Positions 1 through 5,550 of a stretch of DNA of 5,660 nt are shown in pieces. Origin of the DNA: an uncultured Roseburia sp. GTDB lineage: Bacteria > Bacillota > Clostridia > Lachnospirales > Lachnospiraceae. The stretch covers positions 1 through 5,660 of the forward strand of contig CAJLGN010000113.1 of NCBI GenBank assembly GCA_905206195.1, written 5' to 3'. Both the position numbers and the translations under genes were made by a program. Every line of letters starts with the position of its first letter. Position 1 is the stretch's first letter. A model generated the notes under the pieces. That model had not been told where the DNA came from. It ran no database searches and saw only the letters and a program-made list of their open reading frames with translations.

Positions 1-1133
1 AGCATCGGGCGGTGATCTGGCCTCTGCTCCACAGCGCGGGATAACTGCGACAGCGCGATAACCGGCACAGACAGCTCTCTTGCGAGCGCTTTCAGGGAGC
101 GGGAGATGTCGGAAATCTCCTGCTGGCGGGAGTCTGTAGATCTCCCGGAACCGGACATCAGCTGGAGGTAGTCGATGATGATGAGCTTTAAGTCATGTTC
201 CAGCTTATACTTTCGGCATTTACTGCGCATCTCTGAAATCGAGATACCCGGCGTATCATCAATGATCAGTTCAGAATTCCCGATCGTTCCCGCACCCTCG
301 ATCAGCTTCTCCCAATCCGTGTCCGAGAGACTTCCGGTTCTAAGCGCCTGCGCGTCCACTCTGGACTCCAGAGAGAATAGACGATTCACGAGCTGCTCTT
401 TTGACATCTCGAGCGAGAAGATCGCGGTACACATATTCTCGTGAAACGCCACATACTGGGCGATATTTAGGACGAACGCCGTCTTGCCCATGGACGGGCG
501 CGCCGCGATCAGAATCAAATCCGATGGCTGCAAGCCTGCCGTCCGATAGTCAAGATCAATAAACCCTGTCGGGATTCCCGTGACAGTCCCGGATGTCTTT
601 GCCGCATTCTCGATCTTCTCCAACGCATTCATCACAACCTGGCGAATCGGAACGTAATCACCGCCCGTCCCTCGGGTGGACAGAAGATCAAACACCTTCT
701 TCTCCGTGATATCCATGACGGTCTCCACGCTCTCCCTGCCTAGGTAACACGCATTTTCAATCTCCTCGTTGAGCTTGATGAGCCGCCTTCGCATCGCATG
801 ATCCTTGACGATTTGCGCGTAGTATTTGATGTTGGCGGAGGTCGGAACCGCCGTTACCAGATCTCTCACAAATTCAAGGCTTGCGACCTCCGACGGCACA
901 TCTTTTTCCTTCAGCTTATTCTGCAACGTCACAAGATCCACCGGAAGCGCCTTATTGTACAATTCAATCATCGTATCAAACAGAATTCCATATTGCTGAT
1001 GATAAAAATCCTCCTCGATCAGCATCTCCATCGCCGTCACAATGGCATCCTTGTCCATGATCATGGAACCGATCACAGACTGCTCTGCCTCGAGGCTGTT
1101 CGGCATAATCCGCTTGATCAATGCCTCCTCCAT
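1..1133 (-). CDS. dnaB: Replicative DNA helicase DnaB (C-terminus beyond window)
   Basis: This is the hexameric ATP-driven helicase that unwinds DNA at the replication fork and recruits primase (called DnaC in Bacillus). 377 codons are visible, starting MEEALIKRIMPNSLEAEQSV, which is typical of the family's N-terminal domain. The RecA-like motor follows. Its Walker A motif is ARPSMGKT at residues 211-218 (Lys217, Thr218), the catalytic glutamate is in SLEM (Glu242), and Walker B is LIIIDYLQLM with Asp321. The SQLSRAVEQR motif lies just before the left edge. Family members run to about 440-455 residues, so roughly 65-75 residues, including the arginine-finger region, are missing only because the window ends. 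The ATG at 1131-1133 is chosen because AGAAGGAGG (1141-1149) sits 7 bases upstream. It is the last visible gene of the gdpP-rplI-dnaB unit, 66 bases after rplI. No inactivating change or intein is seen in the visible part. Confidence 0.97.
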   Translation of the reverse strand, partial: MEEALIKRIMPNSLEAEQSVIGSMIMDKDAIVTAMEMLIEEDFYHQQYGILFDTMIELYNKALPVDLVTLQNKLKEKDVPSEVASLEFVRDLVTAVPTSANIKYYAQIVKDHAMRRRLIKLNEEIENACYLGRESVETVMDITEKKVFDLLSTRGTGGDYVPIRQVVMNALEKIENAAKTSGTVTGIPTGFIDLDYRTAGLQPSDLILIAARPSMGKTAFVLNIAQYVAFHENMCTAIFSLEMSKEQLVNRLFSLESRVDAQALRTGSLSDTDWEKLIEGAGTIGNSELIIDDTPGISISEMRSKCRKYKLEHDLKLIIIDYLQLMSGSGRSTDSRQQEISDISRSLKALARELSVPVIALSQLSRAVEQRPDHRPM

Positions 1134-1142
1134 GAAATATCC

Positions 1143-1165
1143 TCCTTCTAAACGCAGACGAAGGA
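1143..1165 (-). promoter_or_regulatory. Possible hairpin masking part of the dnaB ribosome binding site
   Basis: In the minus-strand transcript, TCCTTC (1160-1165) can pair with GAAGGA (1143-1148) around an 11-base loop. The second arm is the upstream half of the dnaB ribosome binding site AGAAGGAGGA. The stem is only 6 bp and leaves the last GGA free, so any masking would be partial. Its first arm overlaps the 3' arm of the hairpin at 1163-1185, so the two cannot form together. The pairing is seen in the sequence; a role in translation is inference. Confidence 0.3.
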
Positions 1166-1185
1166 TTCGCGGTCATCGCAAATCC
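1163..1185 (-). other. Stem-loop in the rplI-dnaB spacer
   Basis: The minus-strand transcript can form a 9-bp stem, GGATTTGCG with CGCGAATCC, around the loop AUGAC. One pair (1168/1180) is a G-U wobble on the minus-strand RNA but would be a C-A mismatch on the plus-strand RNA, which fits an RNA structure of the minus transcript. No U-run follows, so it is not a normal intrinsic terminator. It could be a processing or stabilising element between rplI and dnaB, or the anti-sequestering partner of the hairpin at 1143-1165. Confidence 0.45.
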
Positions 1186-1199
1186 CCGTTCTATCCTGC

Positions 1200-1646
1200 C
1201 TATTCTTCTACTACATGCACAGCGAATGTTCCCGTCACTTTCGGATGAAGCTTAATCGCCACTTCCGTCATTCCAAATGTCCGGATCGGCTCAGGAAGCT
1301 GCATCTTCTTCTTATCCAGCTCCATGCCAAGCTGTGCCTTCGCCGCCACGGCAATCTCCTTGGTCGACACGGAGCCAAACGTCCGCCCTCCCTCTCCGGC
1401 TTTCATCTTGACTGTCACCTTCTTATCCTTCAACTCCCTTGCAAGCGCCTGCGCCGCCTCGTAGTTCTCCTGCGCAATTCTTTCCGCGTGCTGATTCTGT
1501 AACTTTAAATCATTGAGATTCTTCGGCGTCGCCTCCACACCCAGCTTTTTCGGAAAAATCGCATTTCTCGCATAACCGTCGCTGACCTCAACCAAATCTC
1601 CTTTTTTTCCTAAAGCCTTCACGTCCTCCAATAAAATTACTTTCAT
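1200..1646 (-). CDS. rplI: 50S ribosomal protein bL9
   Basis: bL9 binds 23S rRNA near the base of the L1 stalk and reaches out from the large subunit; it helps maintain reading frame. The 148-residue protein begins MKVILLEDVKALGKKGDLVE and carries the bL9 signature around residues 13-36 (Gly13, Gly16, Gly24-Tyr25, Arg27-Asn28, Pro32). Next come the helical connector (about 41-75) and the C-terminal RNA-binding domain with GGRTFGSVSTKEI. Length matches the usual 148-150. An in-frame ATG 21 bases upstream (1667) would add MEIGGKY, but the ribosome binding site GGAGGT (1653-1658) lies inside that extension and 6 bases before the ATG at 1646, so 1646 is the start. It lies 30 bases after the gdpP stop and upstream of dnaB, the order known from Bacillus (yybT-rplI-dnaC). 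Confidence 0.98.
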   Translation of the reverse strand: MKVILLEDVKALGKKGDLVEVSDGYARNAIFPKKLGVEATPKNLNDLKLQNQHAERIAQENYEAAQALARELKDKKVTVKMKAGEGGRTFGSVSTKEIAVAAKAQLGMELDKKKMQLPEPIRTFGMTEVAIKLHPKVTGTFAVHVVEE

Positions 1647-1652
1647 ATATTT

Positions 1653-1658
1653 ACCTCC
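1653..1658 (-). promoter_or_regulatory. Ribosome binding site that fixes the rplI start
   Basis: GGAGGT, 6 bases before the ATG at 1646. It lies within the reading frame opened by the ATG at 1667, which rules that earlier ATG out as the main start. Confidence 0.85.
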
Positions 1659-1676
1659 AATTTCCAATGGGGAAAA

Positions 1677-3731
1677 CTACTCCTGAATGTCCCCCGCTTT
1701 GAGCATCTCATCGATCGTGTCCTGGATGATGCGCTTCGCCTGCTGCACCGAGCAGTCCGTGAGCTGCGCCCCCGCGACATTGAGGTGGCCTCCCCCTCCA
1801 AGCCGCTCCATGATAAGCTGCACATTGATCTCATCGATCGACCTTGAGCTGACATAGATGCGGTCCATGTACTCGGTCAGCACGAAGGATGCCTTGATTC
1901 CCACAATATTCAAAAGTTCGTTTGCCGCCTGCGCGCCGACGACAGTCGGGCTCTCCACGTTGTCCGCCGGACACACAGAGAGTGCAAATGCACCGCGGTA
2001 AACCTCCGCGTGGCGCACCGCCTCCGCCCGCGCCTTGTAGGCCGCCATATCGTTCCTTAGCATCTTGCGGACTCTTGTGACCTCAGCGCCTGCTCTCCGA
2101 AGATACGCCGCCGCCTCAAACGTCCGCACGCCTGTCTTCGTCATAAAGTTATTGGTGTCAATCAGAATACCGGCATAGATACAGTCTGCCTCGTGCGCCG
2201 CCAGCTTGATATCCTCTGAGAAATACTGCAGCACCTCCGCGATCATCTCGCACGCACTGGAAGCGTACGGCTCCACGTAGGAGAGCACCGGATTCTCGAT
2301 GACTTCGCTGCTCTGGCGGTGATGGTCGAACACGCAGATGGTGTCCGTCCGCTTCAAAAGCTCAGGACACTCGGTGTAGCTCGGGCGATTGACATCCACC
2401 ACCATGACCAGCGTGTTCTTGTTGGTCAGCAAAATTGCCTCGTCATTTTTGATAAAAAGATCTGCCGGATATCCTTTTTCCTCACCAAATCCCTCCACCA
2501 TCGGCCGCAGCGATGAAGTCACTTCATTTAATACGATCTGCGCTTTTTTTCCAAGTACACGCGCTGCGCAGTAGACGCCGATCGCAGCCCCCAGAGAGTC
2601 CACATCGCTGATGCTGTGACCCATGATAATCACATGTTCACGGCTCTCTATAATCTCGCGGAGCGCGTGCGCCTTGACTCTCGCCTTGACTCTGGTATTG
2701 CGCTCCACCTGCTTTGCCTTTCCGCCATAGTAGGAGACATCCTCCCCGTCTCTGACCACCACCTGATCTCCGCCGCGCCCGAGCGCAAGGTCAATCGACA
2801 TTCTCGCGTACTCATAATTCTTGGTGTAACTGCCGCCGCCCACACCAACGCCGATACTGAGCGTGATGGCCATCTCATTTCCGACTTTGACGCTCTTGAC
2901 ATCCTCGATCAAGCTGAATTTGTCTTCCCGCAGCTTCTCCAGATACATATTTTTGAATACAACAAAATATTTGTCTTTCTCAATCTTGCGGACCAGCGCA
3001 TCGATCTCCGAGAAATACTTATTTACTTTTCGGTCAATAAGCGCCACCAAAAGGGATCTTTTGACATCCTCGATGCTGTCTAACGCCTCCTCGTAGTTGT
3101 CGATGTAGACGAGCCCCGCCACCAGTCTCTGCTCCTCGTTCTCGCGGATATAACGGTTGAGGTTCGTCTCGTCAAACAGGTAGAGGGCCGTCAGATACTC
3201 GTTGCTCTCATGCATGGAAACAATGGAGTCCCCCTGCGCTATGGTGTCAAAATAGAGTCGCTTCATCGCAATGCGATAATGTCTGTCCTCCAAAATCAGA
3301 TTCATAGACTCCACCGCCTCGGTCCTCTGCAAAATCTCCTTGGTCAGCGTGGGAAACACTGTCGTCACAGATTTGTGATAGTTCTTATCCTTTCCCGTGA
3401 TCTTTGTAAACTGCTCGTTCACCCACAAAAACCGGCCGCCGTAGTCCACAAGCGCATACGGAATCTCAAATTCGTTCAACAGCTGTTTCTGCACCGTTCC
3501 GTACTGCGTTGCAAAGTCAACCATCGCGTCGACAAGCAGTGGTTTATTGCGGAAGTAAAAAAGCAGCATAATCAGAAAGTAGAACAATACAAATATCGAA
3601 AACATCACCCCCGACGCGGCGTGCTCTGCGTAGATCAGGACATTCATGACCAGCAGGGGAATCGTGAGCAGCAACGGTAAAAGTAAATATGTACGCAGCT
3701 TCCCTCTCAATTTTATATTATTTTTCTTCAA
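1677..3731 (-). CDS. gdpP: Membrane-bound c-di-AMP phosphodiesterase GdpP (YybT family)
   Basis: GdpP hydrolyses the second messenger c-di-AMP to pApA at the inner face of the membrane, affecting potassium and osmotic balance and cell-wall stress. From the TTG start the protein has 684 residues; B. subtilis YybT is about 659. Domains in order: two membrane helices (about 14-34 and 41-60), a PAS-like region (about 80-190), a GGDEF-like domain (about 200-330, ending ITLSIGVGVG), then DHH and DHHA1 domains. The GGDEF signature is replaced by roughly EKDKYF (251-256), as expected for this family, so it should not make c-di-GMP. The DHH metal ligands look intact: His372, Asp376, Asp378, Asp446, Asp469-His470-His471 and Asp525. 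DHHA1 carries GGGGHLNVAGAQ (645-656). The TTG at 3729-3731 has GGAGG 7 bases upstream. An in-frame ATG at 3788 would add 19 residues but lacks a ribosome binding site and lies just 2 bases past a TATAAT box. First gene of the gdpP-rplI-dnaB unit. Confidence 0.96.
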   Translation of the reverse strand: MKKNNIKLRGKLRTYLLLPLLLTIPLLVMNVLIYAEHAASGVMFSIFVLFYFLIMLLFYFRNKPLLVDAMVDFATQYGTVQKQLLNEFEIPYALVDYGGRFLWVNEQFTKITGKDKNYHKSVTTVFPTLTKEILQRTEAVESMNLILEDRHYRIAMKRLYFDTIAQGDSIVSMHESNEYLTALYLFDETNLNRYIRENEEQRLVAGLVYIDNYEEALDSIEDVKRSLLVALIDRKVNKYFSEIDALVRKIEKDKYFVVFKNMYLEKLREDKFSLIEDVKSVKVGNEMAITLSIGVGVGGGSYTKNYEYARMSIDLALGRGGDQVVVRDGEDVSYYGGKAKQVERNTRVKARVKAHALREIIESREHVIIMGHSISDVDSLGAAIGVYCAARVLGKKAQIVLNEVTSSLRPMVEGFGEEKGYPADLFIKNDEAILLTNKNTLVMVVDVNRPSYTECPELLKRTDTICVFDHHRQSSEVIENPVLSYVEPYASSACEMIAEVLQYFSEDIKLAAHEADCIYAGILIDTNNFMTKTGVRTFEAAAYLRRAGAEVTRVRKMLRNDMAAYKARAEAVRHAEVYRGAFALSVCPADNVESPTVVGAQAANELLNIVGIKASFVLTEYMDRIYVSSRSIDEINVQLIMERLGGGGHLNVAGAQLTDCSVQQAKRIIQDTIDEMLKAGDIQE

Positions 3732-3738
3732 ACCCCAT

Positions 3739-3743
3739 CCTCC
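3739..3743 (-). promoter_or_regulatory. Ribosome binding site that selects the gdpP TTG start
   Basis: GGAGG with a 7-base spacer (3732-3738) to the TTG at 3731. No comparable site precedes the in-frame ATG at 3788, whose upstream bases are AT-rich promoter sequence. The product would then begin MKKNNIKLRGKLRTYLLL, the usual basic start just ahead of the first membrane helix in this family. Confidence 0.8.
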
Positions 3744-3790
3744 ATTTTTCCAGAAGAAAATAGTATCGCTATCATAGTCGCTTATCATGA

Positions 3791-3819
3791 ATTATAACAT
3801 TTTGGAAGCCCAATAGAAA
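3791..3819 (-). promoter_or_regulatory. Extended -10 promoter for gdpP-rplI-dnaB
   Basis: A perfect TATAAT (3791-3796) is preceded by TGT, giving the extended -10 form TGnTATAAT. At 17 bases upstream the -35 position reads TTTCTA (3814-3819), a weak 3-of-6 match, which an extended -10 can offset. Transcription should start near 3783-3785, giving a leader of about 53 bases before the TTG. It lies just downstream of the lipoprotein terminator, where a new unit would be expected to start. Confidence 0.65.
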
Positions 3820-3854
3820 GCTTTTTTTCAATATATACGTGCATTTGTGCGCGC

Positions 3855-3888
3855 AAAAGGGACCGCCCACAACAGCTTGGGCAGTCCC
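3855..3888 (-). terminator. Rho-independent terminator after the lipoprotein gene
   Basis: About 31 bases past the lipoprotein stop the transcript can form a 10-bp stem, GGGACTGCCC with GGGCGGTCCC (one U-G pair), around a 10-base loop, followed by UUUU and then GCGCGC. The stem is strong but the U-run is short, so some read-through into gdpP is possible. Confidence 0.75.
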
Positions 3889-3919
3889 CGAAATGATCCC
3901 CTATATATGGTTTCATGTA

Positions 3920-4582
3920 CTATTTTTTCTCCTGTGGAACAAGCGTGAGATATCTCCCCTGATCCATATCATCGATCAGATTGTTGGAGAGAATGTTGGT
4001 CCCGCCCACCGGCTCCATCTTCCCCACCACCTCACTCAACGATGTCTGATAGCCGCCATCGGGACTGTAACGACAGATCCGATACCCATCCTCCTTGTCT
4101 CCGCCATATTCCTGATACATGATGTCATGCCATCCGTTGGTCGTCATCTCGCTGATTCGGATCGGGGTGCGGACGCCTGCAAAATCTTCGATGACCGCAA
4201 AGGAACCTTCCTCCTCTGTCAGAATAACAGCCGGATCTCCAAATGGAACCTCAGTATACTCCCCGATCACGACGGCAAAAATCTCGCGCTGTCCGTCCTC
4301 ATTCAGATCGACATAGTTGTAGTAGTAGCGCGTCTCTCCCCGGTACTCCTCGGGAATCTGATAATAAGAAATCAAAAATTGGGCAAGCTCCGGATATTCT
4401 GTCTCCTCCGCATACTCAGCAATAATGGTCGACACTTCGGCGTCCTCCGCAGAGAGAAACTGCTCCACTTTCTTGCCAGCGCTTGTCTGTTGGTTCGTCT
4501 CGAATGTCCCCGCGCCGCTGCATCCTGCCATCAGTATCATCCCTATCACCGTACTTACTGTCACACACCGACTTCTTCTCAT
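3920..4582 (-). CDS. Secreted lipoprotein of unknown function with an FG-GAP/EF-hand-like loop
   Basis: I do not recognise a named family. The 220-residue product starts with a lipoprotein signal peptide: basic MRRSR, a hydrophobic stretch (about 7-18) and lipobox LMAGC with Cys21 as the expected lipidation site. It should therefore be anchored outside the membrane after cleavage before Cys21. A low-complexity linker (about 22-36) leads to an acidic folded region. YVDLNEDGQREIFAVV (90-105) fits DxNxDGxxE with Asp92, Asn94, Asp96 and Glu100; acidic residues at 1, 3, 5 and 9 resemble the calcium loops of FG-GAP/VCBS-like repeats rather than a full 12-residue EF-hand, since position 12 is Ala103. 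There is one such loop and no evident enzyme motif. The ATG at 4582 has GGAGGAG (4587-4593) upstream. It has its own promoter and terminator, between the rpsR and gdpP units. Calcium binding is inference. Confidence 0.85.
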   Translation of the reverse strand: MRRSRCVTVSTVIGMILMAGCSGAGTFETNQQTSAGKKVEQFLSAEDAEVSTIIAEYAEETEYPELAQFLISYYQIPEEYRGETRYYYNYVDLNEDGQREIFAVVIGEYTEVPFGDPAVILTEEEGSFAVIEDFAGVRTPIRISEMTTNGWHDIMYQEYGGDKEDGYRICRYSPDGGYQTSLSEVVGKMEPVGGTNILSNNLIDDMDQGRYLTLVPQEKK

Positions 4583-4630
4583 ACGTCTCCTCCCAAATCC
4601 CTGCCACGCGCCACAAAATTTATAACCACT

Positions 4631-4659
4631 ATATTATATGATTCACTCTGCCTTGCCAA
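4631..4659 (-). promoter_or_regulatory. Candidate promoter for the lipoprotein gene
   Basis: TTGGCA (4654-4659) is a 5-of-6 -35 match. A perfect TATAAT (4633-4638) follows at a short 15-base spacing; shifting by two bases gives TAATAT (4631-4636) at the ideal 17 bases. Transcription would start near 4624-4626, leaving a leader of about 40 bases. The region is AT-rich and lies downstream of the rpsR terminator. Confidence 0.55.
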
Positions 4660-4700
4660 GTATATTTTCCCATTATTAAGGAATCTTTTAGAAATGTGTT

Positions 4701-4745
4701 AGAAAAAGAAAAGGACCTTAACGCCAGGGCATTAAAATCCTTTTT
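4701..4745 (-). terminator. Rho-independent terminator of the rpsF-ssb-rpsR operon
   Basis: The transcript can fold into a long stem: AAAAGGA pairs with TCCTTTT, two U-G pairs follow, then TTAATGCC pairs with GGCGTTAA. The tip is nearly closed, with CU between the arms, so the top one or two pairs must open. The 3' side continues as TTTTCTTTTTCT, a U-rich tail. The A-rich 5' side means the opposite strand could also terminate weakly, but no plus-strand gene is seen. Confidence 0.88.
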
Positions 4746-4750
4746 CTCCG

Positions 4751-4769
4751 CTTTGCAGCAAGTGCAAAG
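4751..4769 (-). other. Small hairpin in the rpsR 3' untranslated region
   Basis: CTTTGCA pairs with TGCAAAG in a perfect 7-bp stem with a 5-base loop, between the rpsR stop and the main terminator. The following bases (CGGAGAAAAAGG) are not U-rich, so it does not terminate by itself. It may protect the 3' end of the message or mark a processing site; that role is inference. Confidence 0.5.
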
Positions 4770-4804
4770 AGAGACTATTTACTGTAGTTTATTCGCTGCG
4801 TAAT

Positions 4805-5068
4805 TTATTCGCATACGTACGGCATCAGCGCCACATGGCGCGCTCTCTTGATCGCCGCAGTAAGCGCTCTCTGATGCTTCGCACAGTTGCCTGTGATACG
4901 GCGCGGAAGAATTTTTCCTCTCTCAGAGATGTATCTCTTTAACTTGTTGGTATCCTTGTAGTCGATGGTATTGTCCTTGCCACAGAATACGCAAACTTTT
5001 TTTCTTCTATGCATCGGGCGTCTCTTCATCGGAGCGCCTTCTTTGTCAGCTGCTTTATTGAAAGCCAT
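4805..5068 (-). CDS. rpsR: 30S ribosomal protein bS18, zinc-ribbon form
   Basis: bS18 pairs with bS6 on the platform of the small ribosomal subunit and binds the central domain of 16S rRNA. The 87-residue protein has a basic N-terminal stretch ([11 protein letters not shown], 14-24) and the core [24 protein letters not shown] (37-60), with [17 protein letters not shown] near the end. Cys26-x2-Cys29 and Cys62-x2-His65 form a complete zinc-ligand set, so this is the 'C+' form; many bacteria carry a version lacking these ligands. The ATG at 5068 has AGGAGGT (5076-5082) 7 bases upstream. It lies 21 bases after ssb and is the last gene of the rpsF-ssb-rpsR operon. In bacteria where it has been studied, the bS6:bS18 complex can bind its own leader RNA; that leader would lie outside this window. 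Confidence 0.98.
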   Translation of the reverse strand: MAFNKAADKEGAPMKRRPMHRRKKVCVFCGKDNTIDYKDTNKLKRYISERGKILPRRITGNCAKHQRALTAAIKRARHVALMPYVCE

Positions 5069-5089
5069 GATAATTACCTCCTGTCAGGT

Positions 5090-5530
5090 TTAATTAAATG
5101 GTAACTCTTCATCGATTCCGTCCGGAATGTTCATGAAGCCATCTCCCGCTGCACTGCTCGGGGATGGTCTGTCTTGTGGTGTGAAGCCGGAATGATCTCC
5201 GCCTGCGTTCTTGCTCTCCGCAAATTCACACTCCTCGACAACAACATCGGTGGTATATACTTTCTGGCCGTCCTTATTGGTGTAGCTTCCGGTCTGGATA
5301 CGTCCGGTCACAACCACTTTCGTTCCCTTGCGGAGATACTTCTCTGCAAACTCTCCGAGGCGCCCGAATGCCACGCATCCGATAAAATCAGCAGTCTGCT
5401 GGTCTGCATCTCTTCTGAAACGTCTGTCAACTGCCAGTGTATATCTCGCGATTGCGGTTGCCTGCTCGCCCTGAGAATAACGCACCTCTGGGTCTCTGGT
5501 CAATCGTCCCATAAGAATAACTTTATTCAT
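5090..5530 (-). CDS. ssb: Single-stranded DNA-binding protein SSB
   Basis: SSB coats single-stranded DNA during replication, repair and recombination and recruits partners through its C-terminal tip. The 146-residue protein has an OB-fold (1 to about 105) beginning MNKVILMGRLTRDPEVRYSQ and including ADFIGCVAFGRLGEFAEKYL and GRIQTGSYTNKDGQKVYTTD. A flexible Gly/Ser/Pro-rich linker (about 106-133) follows, then the acidic partner-binding tip DGIDEELPFN. Phe55 sits where E. coli has the DNA-stacking Trp54, keeping an aromatic ring there. The ATG at 5530 is preceded by AGAGGAA (5541-5547), a weaker and more distant site (about 11 bases) than those of its neighbours, so translational coupling with rpsF, 20 bases upstream, is possible. 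It sits between rpsF and rpsR as in most Firmicutes. Confidence 0.98.
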   Translation of the reverse strand: MNKVILMGRLTRDPEVRYSQGEQATAIARYTLAVDRRFRRDADQQTADFIGCVAFGRLGEFAEKYLRKGTKVVVTGRIQTGSYTNKDGQKVYTTDVVVEECEFAESKNAGGDHSGFTPQDRPSPSSAAGDGFMNIPDGIDEELPFN

Positions 5531-5550
5531 ACGATTTGATTTCCTCTCTA

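Noticed and set aside
976..1176. Minus-strand open frame of 66 codons overlapping the start of dnaB
   Set aside because: It is out of frame with dnaB, whose start is supported by a strong ribosome binding site and family similarity; the product is low-complexity (repeated HGD/DGDGD).
1163..1185. Intrinsic terminator between rplI and dnaB
   Set aside because: The stem is convincing but is followed by TTCGTCTGCG and not a U-run, so it was listed as a stem-loop only.
2616..3680. Plus-strand open frames of about 155 codons (2616-3083 and 3210-3680) inside gdpP
   Set aside because: Both are antisense to conserved GdpP domains, have His/Arg-rich compositions typical of reverse-strand reading, and lack ribosome binding sites.
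3732..3788. ATG at 3788 as the gdpP start, or a leaderless transcript beginning there
   Set aside because: There is no ribosome binding site, and the -10 box ends only 2 bases before the ATG, too close for transcription to begin at its A; the TTG at 3731 has a well-placed GGAGG.
3839..4702. Long plus-strand open frame (GTG start, 287 codons) opposite the lipoprotein gene
   Set aside because: It has no ribosome binding site, begins by reading through the terminator hairpin at 3855-3888, shows no recognisable protein features, and is antisense to a gene with a clear signal peptide, promoter and terminator.
5174..5539. Plus-strand open frame of 121 codons opposite ssb
   Set aside because: It is antisense to a complete, highly conserved ssb and has no supporting start signal.
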